Below are positions 35,127-44,041 of a stretch of 64,000 nt of DNA, in pieces. The DNA is taken from assembly GCA_045106825.1 (NCBI GenBank), contig JBGCFH010000071.1, positions 1-64,000 of the forward strand. The letters run 5' to 3'. Position 1 is the stretch's first letter. Every line of letters begins with the position of its first letter. The stretch comes from CAWVWD01 sp045106825 (lineage in GTDB: Bacteria > Bacteroidota > Bacteroidia > Chitinophagales > Saprospiraceae). Under the pieces are notes generated by a model that saw only the letters and a list, made by a program, of their open reading frames with translations, did no database searches and was not told the DNA's origin. Position numbers and translations under genes: made by a program.

Positions 35127-37031
35127 ATGAAAATCATGAAAAAAATCTATTTTGTAATAGCGATAATGTTATTTACCTCGATAAGTCTGTTTAGTCAACG
35201 TACAATTACAGGAACAATAACCGATGAATCTGGCGAGGCTTTAATCAGTGCAAGTGTTACGGTAAAAGGTACAACGATTGGCGTAACGACTAATCTTGAT
35301 GGAGAGTATTCTATTCAAATCCCAGAAATGGACAAACCCGTTTTAATATTTTCTTACATTGGTTTTGAAAATCAAGAAATAGAAGTTGGTACATCAAATG
35401 TCGTTGATGTTGTGTTGTCAGAAGGCATGCAATTAGATGAAGTTGTCGTTGTTGGTTATGGTACAAAAAGGCTTCGAGGTCGAGTTTCAGGATTAGCAAA
35501 GAGAAAAAAGAAAAACAAAAATTCTACATCATCAATTCCACCAACTTCGCCAAAACCATCAGCTCCACAAACTCCGTCAAAGCCATTAAGTACACCCGAA
35601 CCACATGCGGAATCTTACGCTCGAATCAATGAAAATGCGTTTAAAACAGTAAAACGAGAACCATTATCTACATTTTCTATTGATGTGGATAAAGCGTCAT
35701 ATAGTAATGTTCGTCGTTTTATTGATAATGGACAACAGCCACCAAAAGATGCTGTTCGTGTGGAGGAAATGATTAATTATTTCAATTATGATTATGAAGC
35801 ACCGACAGGCGAACATCCGATTGTAGTACATACAGAGTTAGGTGTTTGTCCGTGGAATAAAAATCATGAATTGATGAAAGTTGGTTTAAAAGCTAAAGAG
35901 ATTCCGAAGGATAATTTGCCACCAAGTAATTTGGTTTTTCTATTAGATGTTTCGGGTTCGATGATTGATGATATTGAATTAGTAAAATCAGCTATGAAAG
36001 TATTGGTAAAACAATTACGAGAAGAAGATAAAGTGTCGATTGTCGTTTATGCTGGTGCAGCAGGTTTGGTTTTAGCACCAACTGATGGTAGTAACAAAGA
36101 TAAAATTATGAATGCTTTAGATGGATTACGTGCTGGCGGTTCGACTGCTGGAGGTGCTGGAATCCGATTGGCATATAAAACAGCTAAAGAACAATTTATC
36201 GAAGGTGGAAACAATCGAATCATTTTAGCAACGGACGGTGATTTTAATATTGGAATGTCGAGTGATAGAGCAATGGAAGATTTGATTGTAGAAAAACGTA
36301 AATCAGGTATTTATTTGACTTGTTTAGGTTTTGGGATGGGAAATTATCAAGATGCAAAAATGGAAATCTTGGCAGATAAAGGCAACGGAAATTATGCTTA
36401 TATCGACTCAAAAGACGAAGCGATTAAAGTCTTTCAAAATGAATTTAGTGGAACAATGTTTACGGTTGCAAAAGATGTAAAATTCCAGTTAGAGTTTAAC
36501 CCAGCCGTTGTTGCTGGTTATCGTTTGATTGGTTATGAAAATCGTTTATTGGAAGAAGAAGATTTTGATGATGATACTAAAGATGCTGGCGAAATTGGAA
36601 TTGGTCACACGGTAACTGCTTTGTATGAAATCATTCCGACAGGTGTAGAAAGTGAGTTTTTACCTGAAGAACAAAAGCTAAAATATCAAAAAAATGGAAC
36701 AGGATTCGACCGAAAAAAGAGCGAAATATTAACTGTAAAATTACGCTATAAACCAACTGACGCAACGGAAAGCATCAAATTAGAATATCCCATAAAATAT
36801 AATTTAGAAGAAACAAATAGTAATGATTTTTATTTTGCTTCATCAGTCGCTTTATTCGGCATGACATTACGTAAGTCTGAATTTATCAAAGACGGAAATG
36901 ATGAAATGATTGTCAATTTAGCAACAAAAGGACAAGGCAATGATAAAAATGGCTATCGTAAAGAATTTATTGAAATAGTTAAAAAGGCAAATGGAAAAAA
37001 TTTGGCAATATTGGATGCTGGAGAGGATTAA
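35127..37031 (+). CDS. VWA protein with SusC-like N-terminal regulatory domain
   Basis: 634 residues; start at 35127 or ATG 35136. Signal peptide ~1-25. Residues ~26-105: carboxypeptidase regulatory-like domain (RTITGTITDESGEALISASV, then VTVKGTTIGV), followed by LDEVVVVGYGTKRLRGR, the plug-boundary signature normally seen in SusC TonB-dependent receptors. Next a Pro/Ser-rich linker (~128-160), then a YfbK-type region (PLSTFSIDVDKASYSNVRRF), a von Willebrand A domain with intact MIDAS (DVSGSM, then ATDGDFNIGMSS) and a C-terminal domain like DUF3520. So it uses the N-terminal cassette of SusC without a barrel. Likely periplasmic or surface adhesion/complex assembly. Confidence 0.88.
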   Translation: MKIMKKIYFVIAIMLFTSISLFSQRTITGTITDESGEALISASVTVKGTTIGVTTNLDGEYSIQIPEMDKPVLIFSYIGFENQEIEVGTSNVVDVVLSEGMQLDEVVVVGYGTKRLRGRVSGLAKRKKKNKNSTSSIPPTSPKPSAPQTPSKPLSTPEPHAESYARINENAFKTVKREPLSTFSIDVDKASYSNVRRFIDNGQQPPKDAVRVEEMINYFNYDYEAPTGEHPIVVHTELGVCPWNKNHELMKVGLKAKEIPKDNLPPSNLVFLLDVSGSMIDDIELVKSAMKVLVKQLREEDKVSIVVYAGAAGLVLAPTDGSNKDKIMNALDGLRAGGSTAGGAGIRLAYKTAKEQFIEGGNNRIILATDGDFNIGMSSDRAMEDLIVEKRKSGIYLTCLGFGMGNYQDAKMEILADKGNGNYAYIDSKDEAIKVFQNEFSGTMFTVAKDVKFQLEFNPAVVAGYRLIGYENRLLEEEDFDDDTKDAGEIGIGHTVTALYEIIPTGVESEFLPEEQKLKYQKNGTGFDRKKSEILTVKLRYKPTDATESIKLEYPIKYNLEETNSNDFYFASSVALFGMTLRKSEFIKDGNDEMIVNLATKGQGNDKNGYRKEFIEIVKKANGKNLAILDAGED

Positions 37032-37072
37032 TTTACCTTTCAACGAAACATAAATAAAGATTAAGAAACCTG

Positions 37073-37106
37073 AAAAGTCATTACAACCATCGTAATGACT
37101 TTTTGG
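37073..37106 (+). terminator. Intrinsic terminator after the VWA gene
   Basis: AAAAGTCATTAC, 7-nt loop, GTAATGACTTTTT. Confidence 0.85.
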
Positions 37107-37212
37107 ATTTTAGATACTTCTACTTGATTCTTTGTATGTTTCTAAATTGCCAATTAGTAGATGGTTTTCAAAATTAAACATATTGTAATTTTAAATATAT
37201 AGATAAAAATAT

Positions 37213-37220
37213 TATATTTG
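37213..37220 (+). promoter_or_regulatory. -7 element before the gene at 37244
   Basis: TATATTTG 23 nt before the start codon; fits TAnnTTTG and makes a very short leader. No TTG at the ideal spacing. Confidence 0.45.
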
Positions 37221-37243
37221 CATGTATTGAAAATTAACGATTT

Positions 37244-37720
37244 ATGGCAGAAATAGTAATAGAAAGTGTTTATAAAAATTTAGCGATTGAACCAGAAAAA
37301 GTTTATCCAGAGATGCTTGAAGCCATCGAAGAACATAGCTGGTCAAAATTCGGGAAAGCATTAGAATTATTAAATCCTTTAATCAAGTCAATTGATAAGA
37401 CTTTGAATACTCGATTAGGATTGATACTTCAAACCGCTTACGAACAACATCATATAAAAATCGCTGAACGGAATACTTATCGTCTTATTATTTGTAGTGC
37501 AAAACGTTTATTGATAACGATATTAACAAAGTCTGATATTGATAAAAAGGCATACTGTAAACAAGCCTTCAAAGAACTACAAATACTAAAACAAGCAGAA
37601 ACAAAATACGCTACGATAAACTTTGCAGAAGATTTCAGTAAAGCCTTGGATAGTTTAGAAAAACCAGAGGTGTTTAATAATATTATAGAAGATATTATTA
37701 AGCAATTAGAGAATTTATAA
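37244..37720 (+). CDS. Small helical protein of unknown function
   Basis: 158 residues, soluble, no signal. All-helical with a Leu/Ile/Lys pattern (SWSKFGKALELLNPLIKSID, RLIICSAKRLLITILTKSDI). Three Cys. No known domain recognised; might be a small helical binding or immunity-type protein, but there is no context to support that. Flanked by a terminator on each side (37073 and 37837), so it is its own transcription unit. Confidence 0.6.
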   Translation: MAEIVIESVYKNLAIEPEKVYPEMLEAIEEHSWSKFGKALELLNPLIKSIDKTLNTRLGLILQTAYEQHHIKIAERNTYRLIICSAKRLLITILTKSDIDKKAYCKQAFKELQILKQAETKYATINFAEDFSKALDSLEKPEVFNNIIEDIIKQLENL

Positions 37721-37836
37721 CAGTATAAATTAATAAAAAACAAAAATTAGGAAAACAAAGTGTTGATAAGTTAATAAATCTGGCTTGTCAACAGATGTCA
37801 CAGGTCGTTCAGTTCTACTGTTCGACCTTGTTTTCA

Positions 37837-37867
37837 AAAAAGCCCCGAAATAATTTCGAGGCTTTTG
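37837..37867. terminator. Bidirectional terminator
   Basis: AAAAAGCCCCGAAAT and ATTTCGAGGCTTTT stem with A/T flanks, between the small helical gene (+) and the PorE-like gene (-). Confidence 0.78.
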
Positions 37868-37889
37868 AGTTTAAGGTTTTTTTATCTAT

Positions 37890-40574
37890 CTAATTGATGA
37901 CTTCGATTGTTACCCGTCGATTTTCTTGATGTAGTTTTTCAGAACAACGAATGCCTTCCTTACAGCCATTGACTAACTCGTCTGCACCTTTACTTTTAAG
38001 TACAATTCTTGTCGGTTTGATGTCCTTTGCAATCAAATAATTTGCAGCTTGCATCGCTCTTTGTTTTGAAAGTTTCTTGTTGTAAACAACATCACCTAAA
38101 GCATCAGTATAACCTGTTAATTCAATAGTCAAATCAGGATTTTCAGTCATCACATAAGCGACTCTATCCAATTCGATTTTTGATCGTTCATCTAATTCAA
38201 ATATTCCTTTTTCAAAAGAAAGGTTTTTAAAATCATATGAATTCCTATCACGAACAGACTTCATCAAAACCTTTTTGTCTAATCTATCTTTACTTATTTG
38301 TCTATCTGTACAAATCATAATCGTTTTAGAAATAAAACCATTACGTTCTAACTTTAATAAATAGGTATGACGAGGTTGTAATGTTAGTTCTACTTCGCCG
38401 TCCGTATTTGTATATATTGTTTCTAATAAATTTCCTTTTTCATTCATTAAATATAAGACAACCTGATTAATCGGTTTGTTATATTCATTAATCACATCCA
38501 AATCCATAAACATCATATGTGTTTCTGATTCTGGAAGCATTTGTTTTTGAGGAATTTCTTCATTAGTATTATCCATTTTTGCCTCCGTTCTTTTTGGAGT
38601 CATAGACGAAGGTTTTTGTGGTTGAATAGTTGATTTTTTATTTTTTACAATCTTTTCTTTCTCTGCTGTTTCGGGAGCGACTTCAGGCATCATCTCTGGC
38701 ATTGCTTCTGGCACAGTTTCAGGCATTGCTTCAGGATTAGCAGTATTATTAATTGACTTTTTTGCTGTTGTTACAGATATTTTTGTCGCACTTTTTTTCC
38801 TTTTTCGATAATCTGTTTGAGTTTCATCTACGACTTTTTTAACATGTTTAGCGACCAAACCTCTTGCAGGAATCGAAGGCGGTAAATACTCATAAGGATC
38901 AATCTCTTCATTCAACACCTCATTTGAAGGCTCATAGATACTTAAATCTGGTTCTTCTTCTTCTTGTGATTGTTCATGATTAATGTGTGCGTACGGAATA
39001 TCTTCCAATTGACGTAACTTAATTAAGAATGGCAAAACCTCTCCATCTTTCATTTTCGTAGCATCAATCGGGTATTCGTAAGGTACAAAACCTCGTTTAG
39101 TGATTTTTAAGGTATATTTTTTTCCAGGTTTTACTTTAAATTTAAAGTTTCCTTGTTTATCCGAAAATTCTGTAAAATCATTATCAAACGATTTTAAAAT
39201 TATTTTCGCTCCAGCTAAATATTGCTTTGTCACTAAGTTCATTACTTCACCACTAATCATAATTTGTTTATGACCTTTGCGGAAAGCAAAAATATCATCA
39301 TCTGTACCCGAAAGTCGATTAGAGGCAAAATAACCCGTACGCTTATCAGGAGCGAAAATAATACTCATATCATCTTTCGGACTATTGATATTAGACCCCA
39401 AATTGACAGCATATTCAAACAGATTATCATCATTCATATGAGCTTCAAACAAATCAAATCCACCAAACCCAGGATGACCTTTTGATGAAAAATACAATTT
39501 CCCATCATTCGATACATATGGAAAAGCCTCTCTTTCAGCCGTATTTACACCAGCACCTAAGTTGGTTGGTAACATCCATTTTTCAACAACTTCCAGTTCA
39601 CCTTTTTTATTTCTTTTTTTAATCTCTTTGCGATACGTCATATAAATATCCGTTTCGCCAAAACCACCAGGTTTATCTGTAATAAAATACAATGTATCAC
39701 CTGTAAAACTCGCAGCAGGATGCATAAAGCTAAAATTCTCATTACAAATCGGTAACACTTGAGGCGTTTTCCAACCAGCAATCGTGCGTTCTGCTACATA
39801 GATTGCCATCGTATATTTATTTCCATTTTTGTTTGGAATATCGTTATTGCGAGAAAAATAGAAAAACTTGCCGTTGCCCGAAATCGAAGAAGGGCCAGAA
39901 TTTTTATCTCTTTTATTGAATTTTTTTGAAAATGGTAATGGTTCATCACGGTAAATTTCGGCAGAATCTGCTTTCGCATAATAAATACTCGAAAACGAAC
40001 GACCAGTCCATTCATATTCCATTTGTTTTTTTTCCACTTCTACATTATCAGAAACGAATAACAAACCATCATCATAAAACATTGGTGCATAATCATCACC
40101 TGCAGTGTTGAAAGTCATTCTACTCAATGTAATATCAGGAAAAATAGGACGTAAATCCTTCGCTTTTTCACAAGCACTTGCCATCGTAATCGCTCTGGTA
40201 TCTTTAGGATTTTGTTCATCATACTTTAAGAACCATGCCTTGGCTTCATCGTATTTTCCATTCGCCATCAATGCTTCACCATAATAATAGAAGGTAATTA
40301 TTCTTGCCTTTTTATCCGTTACAATATCAGCATATAACAATTCTGCATCGTCCATTTGATTTAACATACGATAGCTATACGCTAATTTTGTTCTTAATGC
40401 CAAAGTATGTTTACCTTTGATAGAAATTGCTTCTTGATATAGTGGAATTGCTTTATGATATTTCATGCTTTTGTAGTAAGCATCAGCTTTGTTAACGATT
40501 TTGTCCAATTTTTTTTGTCCAAAACAACTTAATACCAGAAAGCTTAATAGAAGGGTGAGTAAAATTTGTTTCAT
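37890..40574 (-). CDS. PorE-like OmpA-family protein
   Basis: 894 residues. Signal peptide ~1-20; TPR-like helices ~20-135; PD40/WD40-like beta-propeller ~155-430 (GKFFYFSRNNDIPNKNGNKY, YFSSKGHPGFGGFDLFEAH); a carboxypeptidase regulatory-like sandwich ~436-515; a Pro/Glu/Met-rich linker ~615-640 (PEAMPETVPEAMPEMMPEVA); a second such sandwich ~690-760; and an OmpA C-terminal peptidoglycan-binding domain with ELTGYTDALGD. TPR + propeller + CRD + OmpA is the architecture of T9SS component PorE of Porphyromonas, which ties the secretion machinery to peptidoglycan. The extra CRD and the PE-rich linker are departures. No porP is adjacent. Confidence 0.86.
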   Translation of the reverse strand: MKQILLTLLLSFLVLSCFGQKKLDKIVNKADAYYKSMKYHKAIPLYQEAISIKGKHTLALRTKLAYSYRMLNQMDDAELLYADIVTDKKARIITFYYYGEALMANGKYDEAKAWFLKYDEQNPKDTRAITMASACEKAKDLRPIFPDITLSRMTFNTAGDDYAPMFYDDGLLFVSDNVEVEKKQMEYEWTGRSFSSIYYAKADSAEIYRDEPLPFSKKFNKRDKNSGPSSISGNGKFFYFSRNNDIPNKNGNKYTMAIYVAERTIAGWKTPQVLPICNENFSFMHPAASFTGDTLYFITDKPGGFGETDIYMTYRKEIKKRNKKGELEVVEKWMLPTNLGAGVNTAEREAFPYVSNDGKLYFSSKGHPGFGGFDLFEAHMNDDNLFEYAVNLGSNINSPKDDMSIIFAPDKRTGYFASNRLSGTDDDIFAFRKGHKQIMISGEVMNLVTKQYLAGAKIILKSFDNDFTEFSDKQGNFKFKVKPGKKYTLKITKRGFVPYEYPIDATKMKDGEVLPFLIKLRQLEDIPYAHINHEQSQEEEEPDLSIYEPSNEVLNEEIDPYEYLPPSIPARGLVAKHVKKVVDETQTDYRKRKKSATKISVTTAKKSINNTANPEAMPETVPEAMPEMMPEVAPETAEKEKIVKNKKSTIQPQKPSSMTPKRTEAKMDNTNEEIPQKQMLPESETHMMFMDLDVINEYNKPINQVVLYLMNEKGNLLETIYTNTDGEVELTLQPRHTYLLKLERNGFISKTIMICTDRQISKDRLDKKVLMKSVRDRNSYDFKNLSFEKGIFELDERSKIELDRVAYVMTENPDLTIELTGYTDALGDVVYNKKLSKQRAMQAANYLIAKDIKPTRIVLKSKGADELVNGCKEGIRCSEKLHQENRRVTIEVIN

Positions 40575-40929
40575 GGCAATGACTTTTAATAATTAACTCT
40601 AATAGGTGAAATTTGGGCTATTTATCTTTAGTAGTGATATTATATTTTTTTAGATAAATAGCTTACTATATTCAATTTTAATGATAGACACATTATGATT
40701 AAATTCAATATTTATACCAATTAGAGTATGATGCTTTAAATATTTTGTAGTGATACTAAATCAATTACAATTTAAAAATAAAGTTAATGCGTTTTTGATT
40801 AATAGTCAATAGTGTAGGTTGTTTAAAACCAAATTTTTACATATCTATAATTTAAAAATATTTATTACCTATATTTTTCAAACTTTTTTTATAAATTTAG
40901 TTTTCACGAATTGATTAATTTACCATGTT
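40575..40929. other. Divergent AT-rich spacer
   Basis: 355 bp between the PorE-like (-) and PorV-like (+) genes. Very AT-rich; no confident promoter pair, ORF or repeat seen. Confidence 0.45.
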
Positions 40930-41760
40930 ATGAAGTTAAACCTCTTTCTAATTCTGTTTTTAGCACTTCCATATTTAATAATTGCACAAAACGGAAATTC
41001 TATATCATCAGGAGCAAAAGGAGCAGCAATGGCAAATACTTCTGTTACTTTTCAAGATGTTTTTGCGCTCACAAAAAATCAAGCAGGAATTGCTTTCTTA
41101 AACCAAGCAAGTGTCGGTGTATTAGGTGAACAACGATTTTTGAATAACGATATTCGACACACTGGCTTAGTCGCAGCAATGCCTTCGGGTTTTGGTTCGT
41201 TTGGTGTTTTAGTACAATCATTTGGTTTTGATTCCTATAACGAACAAAAAATAGGTTTGGCTTATGGTCGAAAATTAGCCAAAAACTTCGCTGTCGGTAT
41301 TCAGTTCGATTATCTTAATACTCGAATTCCTGAATACGGTAATCAAGGTACAATTACTTTTGAAGGTGGAATACAAGCAGAAGTATTAGAAAATTTCTGG
41401 CTCGGTGCATCTGTTTTTAATCCGATTCGCACACAAGAACAAGATTCTATTGGCGTTGTCAATACAACAAAATTTAACTTTGGATTCTCTTACCTTTTTT
41501 CTGAAAAAATTCTTCTGGCTGCTGAGGTTGAGAAAGATTTTCAAGAAAATGCTGCGGTAAAAGTCGGTTTAGATTATCGAATCATTGAACCAGTTTCATT
41601 GCGTTTAGGCATCAGTACAGCACCAACTCTAAACAGTTTTGGAATTGGTATTCATCTAAAACAAATTCGCTTAGATTTCGCAGCGTCTTATCACCAAATA
41701 TTAGGCTTCACTCCAACTTTTTCCATGAATTACAACTTTGGAAAAAATTCAAAAAAATAA
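40930..41760 (+). CDS. PorV/FadL-like outer-membrane beta-barrel
   Basis: 276 residues, signal peptide ~1-20 (LIIAQ). Start of the mature part (GNSISSGAKGAAMANTSVTF, DVFALTKNQAGIAFLNQASV) has the NPA/NQAGla pattern of FadL, PorV and PorQ-type barrels. Strands follow in regular alternation and the chain ends with FTPTFSMNYNFGKNSKK. PorV shuttles T9SS cargo; PorQ and others are close relatives, so only a PorV/PorQ/UPF0164-like label is justified. Three bases separate it from the next gene, so both form one operon. Confidence 0.78.
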   Translation: MKLNLFLILFLALPYLIIAQNGNSISSGAKGAAMANTSVTFQDVFALTKNQAGIAFLNQASVGVLGEQRFLNNDIRHTGLVAAMPSGFGSFGVLVQSFGFDSYNEQKIGLAYGRKLAKNFAVGIQFDYLNTRIPEYGNQGTITFEGGIQAEVLENFWLGASVFNPIRTQEQDSIGVVNTTKFNFGFSYLFSEKILLAAEVEKDFQENAAVKVGLDYRIIEPVSLRLGISTAPTLNSFGIGIHLKQIRLDFAASYHQILGFTPTFSMNYNFGKNSKK

Positions 41761-41763
41761 TTA

Positions 41764-43878
41764 ATGAAAGAATCAACAAATAGTTGGAAAGCATTTCAAA
41801 AGTGCCTCTTAACTTACAAACATAAAATTCTTTGTTTTCTTTTGTGTCTTTTGTGGTTCAACATAAACGCACAAATTGAGGAAGAAAACACTGGAAACAC
41901 TGAAAATCAAATCATTATAGAAGATGCGATTGATCAAGCTGGAGAAGAAGGGGATTTTAATTTTGATACACAATTTGAAAACCTAACGGCTTACGCCAAA
42001 AATCCATTGAACCTTAATCGAGCGAATGAAGATGACTTAACAGCGTTCGGTTTATTGAATCCTATTCAGATTCAAAGTTTGATTCAGTACCGAAATGACT
42101 TAGGAAATCTACTCTCTATTTACGAACTACAAGCCATTCCAAATTTTGATTTAAATACCATCAATCGAATTTTATCATACGTTTCGGTTGGAAATGAGTT
42201 GATTGGAAAAGAAGATTTTAAAGGTAGATTGATTGGTGGAGAAAATACGATTTTTACCCGTTTTCGACGAGTGTTAGAAGAGCAAGAAGGTTATAAAACA
42301 GATGCAGATAATGCTTATTTAGGTAATAGAAACCAATATTATTTTCGCTATCGCTACAATTATGATACACGATTGAGTTATGGAATTACCTTAGAAAAAG
42401 ATGCTGGCGAAGAGTTTTTTACTGGCTCAAATCGACAAGGTTTTGATTATATGTCTGCACATTTTTATGCTCGTGATTTATCTAAAAACGTCAAAGCGAT
42501 TGCACTTGGAGATTTTCAAGCGAGTTTGGGACAAGGTTTAACGATTTGGTCAGGTTTCGGTTTTGGGAAAAGTGCTTCGGTGCTAAATACAAAGCGTCAA
42601 GCGATTCCGATTCGAGCCTACACTTCTGTGAATGAAAATGCGTTTTTGCGAGGTATTGGTACAACCTTACAATTTGGTGAGATAAAATTGACGCTTTTTG
42701 GTTCGTATCGAAACTTAGATGCGAATGTCAGTCAAGTTGATACAACCAATTTTGAAGAAGAAATACAAGCCGTTTCTGCTTTTCAAATTTCTGGTTTTCA
42801 CCGAAATCCTAACGAGATTCAAGATGAAAAATCACTTGGTCAAACACTGTTTGGAGGAAGTCTATCCTATAATTTAAAAAGAGGTAAAATCACGCTCAAC
42901 GCAGTTAATACTCAATATGATGCCAAAATAGAAGTGGATGATATTCCAGTAAATTTGTACCGATTTTCGGGCGAAAGCCTGACAAATGTTAGTGTAGATT
43001 ATGATTATACTTTTCGAAATATTCACTTTTTTGGAGAAACGGCAATGAGTGATAATTTAGGTGTTGCGACTTTAAACAGCGTTTTGATTTCGACAGGAAA
43101 AAATATTGATTTTACGATTCTACACCGACACTTTCAACCGGAGTTTCAAACGATTGCAGGAAATGTATTTGCGGAAAGCGGAAGTGTAAATAACGAAAGT
43201 GGTTTGTATTTTGGTGTTCAATGTTATTTTAATCGAGAGTGGAAAGCATCAGCTTATTTTGATTCATGGACACACAATTGGCTGAAATTCAACATCGAAG
43301 CACCTTCGACAGGTTCAGAGTATTTGGTTCAATTGAATTATCGACCTGCTCGTTATACCGAAATGTATTTGCGTTTTCGCAATGAAGTCAAAGAACGAAA
43401 TGCAACCGTTGATTCGCCGATTGATTATCTTGTTCCTAATGAAAGAACACAGTTACGATTTCATTTAAGTAGCCGAATCAATAATTCGTTAACTATCAAA
43501 AGTAGAGTAGAAGTGAGTCGGTTTGATAATGGAATTGATGACGCAGAATTAGGATTTTTGGTCTATCAAGATTTAGCTTATAACTTTGGTAACTTCAAGT
43601 TTTCGACACGTTTTGCCTTATTTGATACAGAATCGTTTAACGCCAGAATCTTTGCTTACGAAAGTGATTTGTTATTTAATTTTTCTGTCCCAGCATATTA
43701 TTATCAAGGTAGTCGATTTTATTTAAATTGTCGTTATCGAGTATCAAGAGCCGTGATGTTAGAGGCTCGTTTTGCACGTACAACGTTTTATAATCGTGAA
43801 ACAGTTGGAACAGCTTTAGAAGAAATTGATGGTAACAAACGGTCAGAAATAAAACTACAGGCAAGAATTCGATTTTGA
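41764..43878 (+). CDS. Helix-hairpin-helix outer-membrane protein
   Basis: 704 residues. A signal sequence (CFLLCLLWFNINAQ, ~25-37, after a basic N-terminal stretch) precedes an acidic linker and a ComEA-like helix-hairpin-helix unit ~75-140 (NPLNLNRANEDDLTAFGLL, then NDLGNLLSIYELQAIPNFDL). The rest (~155-704) is beta-barrel-like (repeated amphipathic strands, RYRYNYDTRLSYGITLEKDA, and a final strand ending KLQARIRF). HhH domains bind DNA in ComEA, but here the unit faces the outer envelope. Proteins of this build are common in Bacteroidota and of unknown function. Operon with the PorV-like gene. Confidence 0.85.
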   Translation: MKESTNSWKAFQKCLLTYKHKILCFLLCLLWFNINAQIEEENTGNTENQIIIEDAIDQAGEEGDFNFDTQFENLTAYAKNPLNLNRANEDDLTAFGLLNPIQIQSLIQYRNDLGNLLSIYELQAIPNFDLNTINRILSYVSVGNELIGKEDFKGRLIGGENTIFTRFRRVLEEQEGYKTDADNAYLGNRNQYYFRYRYNYDTRLSYGITLEKDAGEEFFTGSNRQGFDYMSAHFYARDLSKNVKAIALGDFQASLGQGLTIWSGFGFGKSASVLNTKRQAIPIRAYTSVNENAFLRGIGTTLQFGEIKLTLFGSYRNLDANVSQVDTTNFEEEIQAVSAFQISGFHRNPNEIQDEKSLGQTLFGGSLSYNLKRGKITLNAVNTQYDAKIEVDDIPVNLYRFSGESLTNVSVDYDYTFRNIHFFGETAMSDNLGVATLNSVLISTGKNIDFTILHRHFQPEFQTIAGNVFAESGSVNNESGLYFGVQCYFNREWKASAYFDSWTHNWLKFNIEAPSTGSEYLVQLNYRPARYTEMYLRFRNEVKERNATVDSPIDYLVPNERTQLRFHLSSRINNSLTIKSRVEVSRFDNGIDDAELGFLVYQDLAYNFGNFKFSTRFALFDTESFNARIFAYESDLLFNFSVPAYYYQGSRFYLNCRYRVSRAVMLEARFARTTFYNRETVGTALEEIDGNKRSEIKLQARIRF

Positions 43879-44041
43879 TGAAAAATAAAAGAATTCTTTT
43901 CAAAGAAAAACCCGTAAAAATACTTGTTTTTATGTTAAAAATGAAGGTAGAATTGTATCTAAAACTTTATTGTTATATTTTAGAAAATAATTTTTAAGGA
44001 GAGAATTGAAAATTATTTTTTGAAATATAAACAATTTTACC

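Noticed and set aside
34888..35130. 80-codon plus-strand ORF
   Set aside because: Spacer sequence before the VWA gene, no protein-like features.
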